From: Planctomycetota bacterium
Lineage (GTDB): Bacteria; Planctomycetota; JAJSAM01; JAJVHW01
Assembly: GCA_021776825.1 (NCBI GenBank)
Contig: JAJFFG010000005.1
Span: 25,828 to 89,827 of the forward strand
Length of the DNA stretch: 64,000 nucleotides
Direction: 5' to 3'
The notes under the pieces were generated by a model. The model ran no database searches and was not told the origin of the DNA. It saw only the letters and a program-made list of their open reading frames with translations. The position numbers were made by a program, and so were the translations under genes. Within the stretch, counting starts at the first letter, position 1. Each line of letters starts with the position of its first letter. Shown piece after piece: positions 32,547-41,383 of this stretch.

Positions 32547-34100
32547 ATGAGAACGCTCGAGAACTACGTCTGCGGCGCATGGAAGCGCGGCGAAGGCACG
32601 CTGCGCAAGCTTCACAACCCGACCACCGGCGAGCAGTGCGCCGAGACTGGCACGGGCGGCGTCGACATGAAGGCCGTGATGGATCACGCCCGTCACGTCG
32701 GCGGTCCCGCCCTACGAGAGATGACGTTCTCGGCGCGCGCCGCGCTGCTGATGAACGCGTCGAAGGCGATCCACGCTCACCGCGAGGCGCTGATCGACCT
32801 CGCGGTCGAGAACGGCGGCAACACGCGCAAGGACGCCAAGTTCGATCTCGACGGCGCGACCGGCACGCTCGCTGCGTATGCGCGCTTCGGCGAGACGATC
32901 GGCGACACGCGCGTGCAGTTCGACGGCGGGGGCGTCCAGCTCGGCCGGACCTCCCGCTTCTGGGGCGAGCACGTGTTCGTGCCGCGCGAGGGCGTGGCCG
33001 TGCACATCAATGCGTTCAACTTCCCCGCGTGGGGACTCGCCGAGAAGGCCGCTGTCGCCTGGCTCGCCGGCGTCCCGGTGGTCACCAAGCCGGCGACGGC
33101 AACCGCCACGGTCGCCGAGGCGATGGTGCGCATCCTGATCGACGATGGGGTCGTGCCCGAGGGCGCGCTGCAGCTGCTCTCCGGGTCGGCCGGCGATCTG
33201 CTCGATCACATGGAGTCGCAGGACATCCTGGCGTTCACGGGCTCTGCCGCCACCGGCTTCATGCTCCGCAGCCACGAGAACCTGCTCCGGAAGAGCGTGC
33301 GCGTGAACATCGAGGCCGACAGCCTCAACTCCGCCGTGCTCGGGCCGGACGTCCAGCCCGGTTCCGAGACCTGGAACCTCTTCCTCCGCGACGTCGTGAC
33401 CGAGATGACGCAGAAGGCCGGTCAGAAGTGCACCGCCGTGCGGCGTATCTTCGTCCCCGAGGCGATCGCCGACACCGTGCAGGAAGAACTCTGCGCACGA
33501 CTTTCCGACATGGCAGTCGGCAACCCGGCCTTGCGTGAGGTTCGCGTCAGCCCGCTGGCGTCGGCAGCACAGCGCGACGACGTTCGCGCGGGTGTCGAGC
33601 GACTCGCCGCCGAGGCCGACATCGTGTTCGGCTCGACCGACACACCGGAGGTCGTCGATGCCGATGCCACCGCCGGCTACTTCGTCGGTCCCGTGCTGTT
33701 GCGGGCTCGCGACGCCGCGTCGTGCAGTGCGGTCCACGAGCACGAGGTGTTCGGGCCCGTCGCGACGATCGTGCCGGTGGCCGGCGATGCCGCCTCGGCT
33801 GCCGCCGAGGTCCGCAAGGGCGACGGCAGCCTGGTCGCCAGCGTCTACAGCGACGACCGTGAGTTCATCGGAGCCATGATCCTTGGGATCGGTGCCTGGC
33901 ACGGCCGCCTCTACCTCGGTAGCGCGCGCGTCGCCGACCAGACGCTGGGCTCGGGCGCCGTGCTGCCGGCTTCGGTGCACGGCGGACCGGGTCGCGCCGG
34001 CGGCGGCGAGGAACTCGGCTTCGAGCGCGGGATGCGGCTGTATCAGCAGCGCGTCGCGCTGCAGGGCGATCGCGGCATTCTGCAGCGGCTCTTCAAGTAG
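32547..34100 (+). CDS. Aldehyde dehydrogenase of the BoxD/PaaZ type
   Basis: A 517-residue NAD(P)-dependent aldehyde dehydrogenase resembling 3,4-dehydroadipyl-CoA semialdehyde dehydrogenase (BoxD) and the dehydrogenase half of PaaZ, enzymes of aerobic CoA-linked aromatic degradation. Marks of that group: INAFNFPAWGLAEKAAVAWLAGVPVVTKPA (cofactor and lysine region), AFTGSAATG, VNIEADSLNSAVLGPD with the general-base Glu, QKAGQKCTAVRRIFVP with the catalytic Cys, and a C-terminal VHGGPGRAGGGEELGF. There is no hydratase domain as in PaaZ. The ATG at 32547 is preceded by GGAGGAG. No other aromatic-catabolism gene is in view, so the substrate is an inference from family. Confidence 0.85.
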   Translation: MRTLENYVCGAWKRGEGTLRKLHNPTTGEQCAETGTGGVDMKAVMDHARHVGGPALREMTFSARAALLMNASKAIHAHREALIDLAVENGGNTRKDAKFDLDGATGTLAAYARFGETIGDTRVQFDGGGVQLGRTSRFWGEHVFVPREGVAVHINAFNFPAWGLAEKAAVAWLAGVPVVTKPATATATVAEAMVRILIDDGVVPEGALQLLSGSAGDLLDHMESQDILAFTGSAATGFMLRSHENLLRKSVRVNIEADSLNSAVLGPDVQPGSETWNLFLRDVVTEMTQKAGQKCTAVRRIFVPEAIADTVQEELCARLSDMAVGNPALREVRVSPLASAAQRDDVRAGVERLAAEADIVFGSTDTPEVVDADATAGYFVGPVLLRARDAASCSAVHEHEVFGPVATIVPVAGDAASAAAEVRKGDGSLVASVYSDDREFIGAMILGIGAWHGRLYLGSARVADQTLGSGAVLPASVHGGPGRAGGGEELGFERGMRLYQQRVALQGDRGILQRLFK

Positions 34101-34441
34101 GCCGACAGCTCGCGTTCGCCTGTCCGCCCGGCTGCCCGAGCGCCCGTCTGCCTGGCCTGTCCGCCACAGCACGGCGCGCTCGTCCAACGCCGCTGCGACG
34201 TCACCGCGCCGGCTGGAGCGGTCGTCGGATCAGCGTCGATGATGCGTCGGTAACCTTCCGCCTCGTTCCCGAGTCCTTACCCGGGAGGGAGGGGGGTGGC
34301 GGGTGGGCTCGTCGCGCGCGCGAGCCGACTCTGCGGTGGAGCCGTAGAACCGTAGAGCTGTGGAGCTTTGGAGCCGAGGAACGAGCGATTGCCCGCGATC
34401 GGCTCCCGATCGACCTCGATCAGTTCGAGAGCCGCGCCTCC
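34101..34441. other. Convergent intergenic region with a GC hairpin
   Basis: A gap of 341 bases between two convergent genes without a plausible coding frame. It contains GGCTCG (34306-34311) pairing with CGAGCC (34321-34326) around a CG-rich loop, possibly a shared terminator, and a loose repeat of GGAGCCGTAGA / GAGCTGTGGAGCTTTGGAGCC at about 34335-34375. Confidence 0.45.
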
Positions 34442-35002
34442 TCAGCGCGCGCCGAGCAGCATGCCGTCGCGGAGCGCCGCGGCCGTGTCGCCGTCGACGA
34501 GCCGTGCGACCAACGCCGTCGCGAACTCGAGCGCGGTCCCGGGCCCCGCGCTCGTCACGATCGGGCCGTCTTCCACCACGCGCGCATCGGACCGCTCGGA
34601 CGCCGAGACGAGTTGATCCCGAAACGACGGGTAGGCCGTGGCCCGCCGTCCGGTGAGGAGTCCCGCCGCCTCGAGCGCGATGGGCGCGGCGCAGATCGCT
34701 GCGGCCGTCCCGCCGGCGTCGACGACCTGGCGCAGCGCCGCGAGCACGCGCGAGTCGTCGCGCAGAGTCGCCGCGCCGGGCATGCCTCCGGGCAGCACGA
34801 CGGCGTCGTACGCGTCGCCCGCGATCGCCTCGTCCAACGTCGCGTCCGCACTCACGATGATCCCGTGTGCGCCCCGCACGCTGCGCTCGCCCAGCGAGGC
34901 CGTCGTCACGTCGACACCGCCGCGGCGAAGGACGTCGATGATCGTCACGGCCTCGATCTCCTCGAAGCCATCGGCCAGCGGAACCAGGACTCGGACCGGC
35001 AT
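34442..35002 (-). CDS. DJ-1/PfpI family protein
   Basis: A 186-residue protein of the DJ-1/YajL branch, whose members act as glyoxalase- or deglycase-type or chaperone-like stress proteins in the cytoplasm. It has the conserved Glu in ADGFEEIEAVTIIDVLRR (about residue 15), VVLPGGMPGA, and the nucleophile Cys in TAAAICAAPIAL near residue 103. The C-terminal block SAGPGTALEFATALV is typical of the family. The ATG at 35002 is preceded by GGAGG. It lies 12 bases after the DUF4340 gene, at the end of the exporter operon, and may be co-transcribed without functional link. Confidence 0.88.
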   Translation of the reverse strand: MPVRVLVPLADGFEEIEAVTIIDVLRRGGVDVTTASLGERSVRGAHGIIVSADATLDEAIAGDAYDAVVLPGGMPGAATLRDDSRVLAALRQVVDAGGTAAAICAAPIALEAAGLLTGRRATAYPSFRDQLVSASERSDARVVEDGPIVTSAGPGTALEFATALVARLVDGDTAAALRDGMLLGAR

Positions 35003-35014
35003 GCGTGCCTCCGC

Positions 35015-36853
35015 CTACTCGTCGTCGCCGGGTGTCCCGGGCGCGTCCTCGTCGGGCACCGATTCGGGAGCCGGAGCACCGACCAGCGACTCAGCGTCCG
35101 GCACGAACGACGCGCCGTCGACGGTGAACGCGTGGCCGCCGAGTACGAGAGTGAGGCCGCCGTCGTCGGAGTCGTGAACGACGAACGTCAGCGGCTCGCC
35201 CTCCTTCCGCTCCACCGTCACCGACTGTCCGGCGCTGCTCGGAGAGGCCGCGATTGCGGTCACCTCGAGCTCCAGGAGCTCGTCGACGAAGCGCGTGACG
35301 CGCAGTCCCTTGCTCGGGCCCTCGACGCCATCGCGAACGAGCGTCCACTCGCGCTCGCCCTGGACCAACGCGAACTGCTCAACGCCGGCCGCCGACACGG
35401 CGATCCGCGTGATCGCGTCGCGCTCCCACCCGTCCATCAGTCGCGTCTCGAAGAGACTCAGCGGATCGGGGATCAGGCGCTCGACGGAGTCACCGGCCAG
35501 CGCCATGAGTCGGGACGGATTGTCCGGGAGGATGGCGATGCGGTCGGAGCCGGCAGCGGGCTTCGCGCCGACGCGGATGGTCCTCAGCTCGTCGTCGGCC
35601 ACGCCGTGGGCGCCGTACGCGATCGTGATCTCGGTCTCGAGCTCCGCGGGCCCGTCGACGAAGTCCACTGGGCGCAGCGAACGCAGAAGCGAGGGCAACG
35701 AGCGCAAGAGCTCGTTACGTGGCTCGAGCGGCCAGTTCGGCGAGTGCACGGTCCAGTCGGACTGCGACCGTCCGTCGGGGCGACGCAGGTCCAGCACGCC
35801 CTTTGGACTGGTGATCAGAATGCGGCCGAGCCCATCGTCGACGACGTCGAGCGTCGGCAGGTCGAAGATGGACCCGCCGGTTGGGAACAGCCGGTCCCAG
35901 GGGTACTTCGCGCACTCGTAGACGACGTCGGGATCCTGCTCGACGTCCAGCCGTGCGAAGAACGTCCCCGAATCGCGATCTGCCGCACCGACTGCGGAAC
36001 GCCGTGTCCCGTCGGCGAGCACGGCGGTGACGCGATACGGCGCTGCGTCGAGCCCGAGGTCCGCACGCCGCGCAGGATCGACCAGCGTCTTCGCCTGCAG
36101 CCCGCCACCGAGTTGCGACAGGAGCGCCTGGACGCCCGACGGCTTCAACGGAAGATCCGCTGCGCCCTGGATGACGCTCCATTCCGGTCCCGTCTTGGCC
36201 ATCACGATGTGCCAGCGCGGCGACGTCAGCTCGATGCGCTCGACGCCTGCGAGTGCGAGCGGCGCGACGCCCATGTCGTAGAACGTCTCGGGCTGGGGCG
36301 CCGTCGGCGTTGACTCGCCCGCCGGCGTGCGGGCCAGCCCGAGCACGCTCCGTAGATCGCGACTCACGAAGTACGCGACGGACTCCAACTCGGGACTGTG
36401 CCGAAGGCGTACGAACGCGCCATTCTGTCCAGAGCTGCGTCCGACGAGCACCGACGCCAGATCGCCGGACGCGCCACGCAGGATGACGCCCACACCGCGA
36501 TCGTCCGAGAGGTCGAACGACGCGAGCTTGGCGGGATCGTCCAGGCGCTCCTCAGCGCGCGCCGAGGCCAACGTCTCGATCAACTTCGCGACGACGCCCG
36601 TCGACGCAGGAGCGCGGAACGGGTCGAGCACGAGCCAGCGATCGCCGTCCTTCTGGATGCGGAATGAGTCCGAGAGTCCCGGACCGCGAATCTCCAGCTC
36701 GAGGACGTCGGCGGCCGTGAACGGCGCGCTGCCCAGTCCCCGCAACGCGACCTGATCGCGCAGGGCGCCGGCCTCCGGACGCGAGACCTCCTTCTTCACG
36801 ACCGCTGCCACCAGCAGTGCGAACAGGATCGAGAGGATCACGATGTGACGCAT
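35015..36853 (-). CDS. DUF4340 domain protein of the Gld-type exporter operon
   Basis: A 612-residue protein with a single N-terminal membrane segment (HIVILSILFALLVAAVV), then an extracytoplasmic part with repeated beta-rich DUF4340 units: DVLELEIRGPGLSDSFRIQKDGDRWLVLDP, RLRHSPELESVAYFVSRDLRSVLG, VERIELTSPRWHIVMAKTGPEWSVI, and later ITRIAVSAAGVEQFALVQGEREWTLV. The pattern of a short strand ending in W-x-hydrophobic repeats about three times. DUF4340 genes regularly follow GldG-type genes. The start at 36853 (ATG with AGGAGG upstream) is 11 bases from the end of the permease gene. The C-terminus is acidic (DEDAPGTPGDDE). Role unknown; an accessory for the exporter is inferred from context. 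Confidence 0.85.
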   Translation of the reverse strand: MRHIVILSILFALLVAAVVKKEVSRPEAGALRDQVALRGLGSAPFTAADVLELEIRGPGLSDSFRIQKDGDRWLVLDPFRAPASTGVVAKLIETLASARAEERLDDPAKLASFDLSDDRGVGVILRGASGDLASVLVGRSSGQNGAFVRLRHSPELESVAYFVSRDLRSVLGLARTPAGESTPTAPQPETFYDMGVAPLALAGVERIELTSPRWHIVMAKTGPEWSVIQGAADLPLKPSGVQALLSQLGGGLQAKTLVDPARRADLGLDAAPYRVTAVLADGTRRSAVGAADRDSGTFFARLDVEQDPDVVYECAKYPWDRLFPTGGSIFDLPTLDVVDDGLGRILITSPKGVLDLRRPDGRSQSDWTVHSPNWPLEPRNELLRSLPSLLRSLRPVDFVDGPAELETEITIAYGAHGVADDELRTIRVGAKPAAGSDRIAILPDNPSRLMALAGDSVERLIPDPLSLFETRLMDGWERDAITRIAVSAAGVEQFALVQGEREWTLVRDGVEGPSKGLRVTRFVDELLELEVTAIAASPSSAGQSVTVERKEGEPLTFVVHDSDDGGLTLVLGGHAFTVDGASFVPDAESLVGAPAPESVPDEDAPGTPGDDE

Positions 36854-36864
36854 GGTGAGTCCTC

Positions 36865-39384
36865 CTACCTTCCGTGCTGAGCGTTCCAACGCTCACGCGT
36901 ACGCATGCGGCCGATGCCGATGCTCAGACCGATGGCGATGATCAGCACCGGCACCACGCCGAGCGGCACGGCCATCCAGAACCAGTGCTTGGCACTCGAC
37001 GGCTCCTCGAACTGCCGCGACCGCGCCGTCTTGCTCCGCACCGTCGCGAGCTCCGGATCGAGGGTCAGCGCCGAGAGCGAGTTGACGAGCAGGTCCCGGT
37101 TGCCGGGGCTTCCGAGGATGCCGTTCCGCCACATGGAGGCAGAGCCCGCGATGATCAGGCGCCCGGGCCCCGGGACGATCGCGGTTTCCGCGAGATCGGG
37201 CGGCGCCGGCAGGGGCCGTCCGTCACGCGACATCTCGAGCTTCGGCGTCCACTTCGGCCGTGGCTGACCCGCGAACGTGTCCTGGAACTGACCGACGACC
37301 TCGACCATCAGTGGGAATGTGCCGAACGCCTGACCCTTTGGCTGGAGATGCGGGGTCCGCAGCGGAATGTCCGCGGGGATCTGCCACGCTTCGTTCGTCG
37401 TCGAGAGCAGCGTTGTCGACTCGAGGAGCAGCGCCGCGAGCCGCTCCTCGTTCAGGTCGAGCGCACTGCCCCAGAGGTAGTTCACCGGGGCCAGCCGCTC
37501 GGTGATCGCGTGGTCCGTGTTGATCTGCTCGGGCGCCACGAGGATGTGCATCGGCGGGTCCACGCGCGGGCCGCTGCCGCGCATCCGCTCCAAGAGGTTG
37601 TTCGGCGACGGAGGCAGCGTCAGCACGAACTTGCCCTTGTCCTGCATGAGGATGTCGGTGCTGAGGTTCACCCCCTGCGGTGAGAGCACGGCGTCGAGGC
37701 CGGGGTCCACGTCCTCGCGGCGGATCGAGATTGCACCGTTGGTAGAGCGTGGGTAGTCCCACCCGAAGCGCTGCGCCGCGATCAGCACCGGCTTGCCGGA
37801 GACGAGCGCCTTGTTCACCTCGTAGCGTCCGCGATCGTCGAGCTCGACCGGTCCGATCAGGACGAGAGCGTCGTAGTCCGCCGGCATCGGCTCGTGCTGC
37901 GTCAGCCCGATGCGGACGACGTCGAACTTCTGCTGCTGTAGAAAGCCCGCGATCTGGGAGTACGGATCAGGCAGAGGCTGGCCTTGCTGCCGGTACATCT
38001 GCTCGAGCTGCGGGTCCATCGGCTGTTTGCCGAGGTGCAGGGCGATGCGCGGCGGCGCGTCGCGGACCAGTCGGGAGACCGTGCCGGCCACGAGGGACTC
38101 GAGGTCCGGCAGCCGCTCCGGAACCATCTGGTGGATCAGCTCCTCGTCCTTCTCGCGGTAGGTCAGACCGAGCGTCGCGTAGATCCACTCCTGCGCGACG
38201 CGCGTGGCCTCGTAGCTCGCGACCTGGAACGGCTGCACGCCGCGTTCGGCCAGGCGCTTCTCGATCTTCTCGTCCTCGGTGAGCTGGACCTCGTCGCGGC
38301 CCTCCTCCGCGAGCACCTCGGCCTCAGGCCGCGCGGCGAGGTTGGCGGCGGACATGTGGAGGACGTGGATGTCCAGCATGCCGCCCGACCGCAGACGCAT
38401 CTCGTCGAGCCGGTTGCGCAGGTCCTGTTCCAGGTCCTCGTACCCGGACGGCATCTGCTCGCGTGGCGAGATGTAGAGCGTCGCCTGCACCGGCACGTCG
38501 GCCTTGCGCAGGATCGCGACGGTGCCCTCGCTCAGCGTGTAGAGCCCCTCCTCCGTCATGTCGATACGGGCGATCGACGTGTCGGAGAGCAGGCGGCTGC
38601 CGAGCAGACCGCAGCCGATCGCGAGGAACGTGCAGACGGCCAGCACCAACTCGCGTTGCGGGCGTCGACGCCAGCCGATGTAGAGCACGTTCAGGTAGAG
38701 GAACACTGCGACCCAGACGACGAAGAACAGCACGTCGGCGAGCTCGATGACGCCGCGTGACATCGCCGAGTAGTGGCTCCACGTGCCGACCATCGAGTTC
38801 AGGAGCGAGCCGACGCCCTGGGCCTTCGCGTCGATGAGGAGCAGCGCCTCCTGCGTGCCGAGGAACAGGCTCGCCATCCCCAGCACGAACGACGCCAGCG
38901 CCGCCAGAAGCTGCGAACGCGTGAGGCCCGAGAAGAAGACGCCCGTCGCGCACCACATCGCGGCGATGAGGACGGCGCCCGCGTAGCCCGAGACGATCGG
39001 GCCGGGATCGGGCTCTCCGAGCGCGGCGACCATCATCGGGAGCGTCAGCGTGCACGCGATCCCGACGATCAGGAACAGGAACGTCGCGAGCCACTTGGCG
39101 ATCACCAGTTCCCAGTCCTTCATGGGGAACGTCAGGAGCATCTCGAACGTGTTCTCTTGTCGTTCCTCGGCCCACGAACGCATCGTCACGAGGGCGGCGA
39201 AGATGACGACGAGCCACGGCAGGAACTCGAAGAAGCGCGACATCGACGCGTTCTGTTCCTGGAAGAACGTGAGCAGATAGAGCAGCTGCACGATCACGAC
39301 GAACAGGACCAGGAAGACGTACGCCAGCGCGCTGCGGAACGTGTGTCCGAGCTCGCGACGGAGAAGCGTCAGGACGTTGGTCAT
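36865..39384 (-). CDS. Fused GldF-GldG ABC transporter membrane subunit
   Basis: An 839-residue fusion. Residues 1-245 are an ABC-2 type permease like GldF: six hydrophobic helices, with SFFEFLPW-like and MRSWAEERQENTFEMLLTFPM loops. Another helix near 250-270 leads into a GldG/ABC_transp_aux domain: IARIDMTEEGLYTLSEGTVAILRKADVPVQATLYIS, then KFDVVRIGLTQHEPMPADYDALVLIGPVELDDRGRYEVNKALVSGKPVLI. A last hydrophobic helix lies at about 805-825. GldF and GldG are separate proteins in Bacteroidetes gliding systems; the fusion keeps both in one chain. The start overlaps the ATPase stop as ATGA, so the two are coupled. Confidence 0.9.
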   Translation of the reverse strand: MTNVLTLLRRELGHTFRSALAYVFLVLFVVIVQLLYLLTFFQEQNASMSRFFEFLPWLVVIFAALVTMRSWAEERQENTFEMLLTFPMKDWELVIAKWLATFLFLIVGIACTLTLPMMVAALGEPDPGPIVSGYAGAVLIAAMWCATGVFFSGLTRSQLLAALASFVLGMASLFLGTQEALLLIDAKAQGVGSLLNSMVGTWSHYSAMSRGVIELADVLFFVVWVAVFLYLNVLYIGWRRRPQRELVLAVCTFLAIGCGLLGSRLLSDTSIARIDMTEEGLYTLSEGTVAILRKADVPVQATLYISPREQMPSGYEDLEQDLRNRLDEMRLRSGGMLDIHVLHMSAANLAARPEAEVLAEEGRDEVQLTEDEKIEKRLAERGVQPFQVASYEATRVAQEWIYATLGLTYREKDEELIHQMVPERLPDLESLVAGTVSRLVRDAPPRIALHLGKQPMDPQLEQMYRQQGQPLPDPYSQIAGFLQQQKFDVVRIGLTQHEPMPADYDALVLIGPVELDDRGRYEVNKALVSGKPVLIAAQRFGWDYPRSTNGAISIRREDVDPGLDAVLSPQGVNLSTDILMQDKGKFVLTLPPSPNNLLERMRGSGPRVDPPMHILVAPEQINTDHAITERLAPVNYLWGSALDLNEERLAALLLESTTLLSTTNEAWQIPADIPLRTPHLQPKGQAFGTFPLMVEVVGQFQDTFAGQPRPKWTPKLEMSRDGRPLPAPPDLAETAIVPGPGRLIIAGSASMWRNGILGSPGNRDLLVNSLSALTLDPELATVRSKTARSRQFEEPSSAKHWFWMAVPLGVVPVLIIAIGLSIGIGRMRTRERWNAQHGR

Positions 39385-40475
39385 GCCGCCTCCTCCTGCG
39401 CCGGGGGCGCGCTCGAGTCGTCGTCCGTCGGGGTCTCGCCGCTGGCTGTGTTGACTCCGCCAGTGCTGACCCCTGCCGTGCTGACTCCGCCAGTCTGGAC
39501 TCCGACGGCGCTCGCGCCGGCCGAGAGCGCGGCGTCGTCGGCCCAGTCGTCTTTCGTCAGCGCCATGAAGACGTCCTCGAGCGTGCCCGTGACGCGGCGC
39601 AGTTCGGTCAGCGCCAGTCCGGTGTCCCTCGCGAACTGACCGACCTCTGCGGCCAGCCGCTCGTCGGACTCGTCGATCGTGACGCGCATCCGTCCGTCGA
39701 TGTCGCGCTCGGCCGTCACCTCGCCGGCGCCGTCGAGCGTTGCGAGACGCTCGTTCAGGTCACCGGGGAGCTCACCCGCGAAGATCGCGACGACCGTGGG
39801 CTGCACGCCCGTCGACCGGAGGAGTTCCGCCGGCGATCCGGTCCCGACGATGCGACCGCGGCTGACGACGATCAGTCGATCGGCCAGCGCCTCGGCCTCC
39901 TGGAGGATGTGCGTCGAGAGCATCACGGTGCGCGACTCGGCGAGCTCGGCGATGAGCCCGCGGATCTCGAGGATCTGGTGGGGGTCGAGGCCCGTCGTCG
40001 GCTCGTCGAGGATTACGACCTCGGGGTCGTGCACCAGGGCCTGGGCCAACGCAGTGCGCTGGCGATAGCCCTTCGAGAGCTGCAGCACCGGTGTCCGGAA
40101 CATGCGATCGAGCCCGCACTTGGCCACGACCCAGTCGACGCGCTCCTTCAACTCGCGCCCGCGCAGGCCACGCGCGCGGCCGACGAAGCGCAGGCACTCG
40201 CGGACCTCCATCGCGAGGTACAGCGGCAGCGTCTCGGGCAGATACCCGATGCGCCGGCGCACCTCGAGGGGGTCGGTCACCACGTCGTACCCGGCGACCG
40301 TTGCCGCACCCGCGGTCGGGTGCTGGTACGTCGTCAGGATGCGCATGGTGGTCGTCTTGCCCGCGCCGTTGGGGCCGAGCAGGCCCACGACCTCGCCCTT
40401 GGACGCCTGGAAGGTGGCGTCCTCGAGAGCGGCCACGGCGCCGTAGCGCATGGACAGCCCGCGTGCGTCGATCAC
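39381..40475 (-). CDS. GldA-like ABC transporter ATP-binding protein
   Basis: A 364-residue ATPase for the fused permease. Walker A LLGPNGAGKTTT, Q-loop and YLPETLPLY, signature LSKGYRQR (for LSGGQ), Walker B VVILDEPTTGLDP and the H-loop STHILQEAEALADR are all intact, in an order typical of GldA/CcmA-type subunits. A C-terminal domain (about 225-305) resembles the regulatory DUF4162-like part. The last 45 residues are low-complexity, with the repeat GGVSTAGVSTGGVNTA encoded by an imperfect 15-bp DNA repeat at about 39455-39510. GTG start at 40475. First gene of a four-gene operon: ATPase, permease, DUF4340, DJ-1. Confidence 0.93.
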   Translation of the reverse strand: MIDARGLSMRYGAVAALEDATFQASKGEVVGLLGPNGAGKTTTMRILTTYQHPTAGAATVAGYDVVTDPLEVRRRIGYLPETLPLYLAMEVRECLRFVGRARGLRGRELKERVDWVVAKCGLDRMFRTPVLQLSKGYRQRTALAQALVHDPEVVILDEPTTGLDPHQILEIRGLIAELAESRTVMLSTHILQEAEALADRLIVVSRGRIVGTGSPAELLRSTGVQPTVVAIFAGELPGDLNERLATLDGAGEVTAERDIDGRMRVTIDESDERLAAEVGQFARDTGLALTELRRVTGTLEDVFMALTKDDWADDAALSAGASAVGVQTGGVSTAGVSTGGVNTASGETPTDDDSSAPPAQEEAA

Positions 40476-40584
40476 AGCTCCACCTCCGTCAAGCCCACTC
40501 GCTCAGGACGATGAGTGCCGCTCCCACACGAAACGGAATCTCGCGAAACGGATTCTCGCCCGAGCCGTTGTTTGCGATCGTCGC

Positions 40585-41181
40585 TCAGTAGATCCAGCAG
40601 TCGCGCTCGTGAGACCACTGCTCGATCGAGCCGCCGATGCAGCCCGCCGCCTGAAGCAGTGTCGCCGCATCCGTCTTCGTGAACCCCGCGAAGCGCGAGA
40701 CGACGTCGGCGATCTGCCCCTCGGCGTCCATCGAGGGCATGACGAGCAGATAGCTGCGCAGCCCCTTGAACTCCTTGGCGATCTCGACGACCGATCCGGC
40801 GACGTCGCGGAGCCAGCCCAGGCGCGCGCGGTCCCCGAGGAGGCCATCGCCCTCGGCGAGGCCGTCCAGGTCGCCGTCGGACAGACCGGAGAGCACAGCG
40901 GCGTCCCACTCGCCGAGCGACTCATAGATCGCCTGGCGGCAGTCAAGGACCTCGCCGAGCGGCACGTCCCGCTCGAAGCAGGCCAGCAGGACGCGCTCGA
41001 AGCACGCCTCGTCGCCGTCGGGCAGGCGACCCCACTCCGCGTCGTGGAAGAAGTAGTGCTCGGGGCGTCCGCGAACCCAGGCGCAGCGCGTGCGCCCGTC
41101 CTCGAGCGTCTCCGCCTCGACCGCTGCGTCCACCGCCGCTTCGTCCACGTCAGTCTCGACCGCCGTCGCCTCGTCGCTCAT
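40585..41181 (-). CDS. Divergent DNA-3-methyladenine glycosylase I (Tag-like)
   Basis: A 198-residue protein with the skeleton of Tag, which removes 3-methyladenine from DNA. The zinc site is conserved with exact spacing: Cys33 in RCAWVRG, His46 in FFHDAEWG (13 apart) and a C-terminal His-x3-Cys in HERDCW. The block ACFERVLLACFERDV replaces the usual LFEMLCLEGFQAGLSW, and RFAGFTKTDAATLLQAAGC replaces FKFVGPTICYAFMQA. The middle is diverged and the catalytic Glu and Trp cannot be placed confidently, so activity is uncertain. The acidic 25-residue N-terminal extension is unusual. ATG at 41181 with GGAGGA upstream; it stands alone. Confidence 0.75.
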   Translation of the reverse strand: MSDEATAVETDVDEAAVDAAVEAETLEDGRTRCAWVRGRPEHYFFHDAEWGRLPDGDEACFERVLLACFERDVPLGEVLDCRQAIYESLGEWDAAVLSGLSDGDLDGLAEGDGLLGDRARLGWLRDVAGSVVEIAKEFKGLRSYLLVMPSMDAEGQIADVVSRFAGFTKTDAATLLQAAGCIGGSIEQWSHERDCWIY

Positions 41182-41383
41182 CGTGCCGTCCTCCGCTCGT
41201 CTCGCCCCGCACGCGCCGGCGCGCGCGAGCCGAAGCGGCGGAGGATACCGTCGGCGAGGAGCCCAACCGAGGACCAGCGGAGCGTCCGGGCCCTCGCTCG
41301 GGCTGGCAGGTGGACGCGCCGTTCGTGCACTCCTACCGTCGTTCGCTGGTCGCGCCGCTCCGGCGCGAGCCTGGGAGACCACG

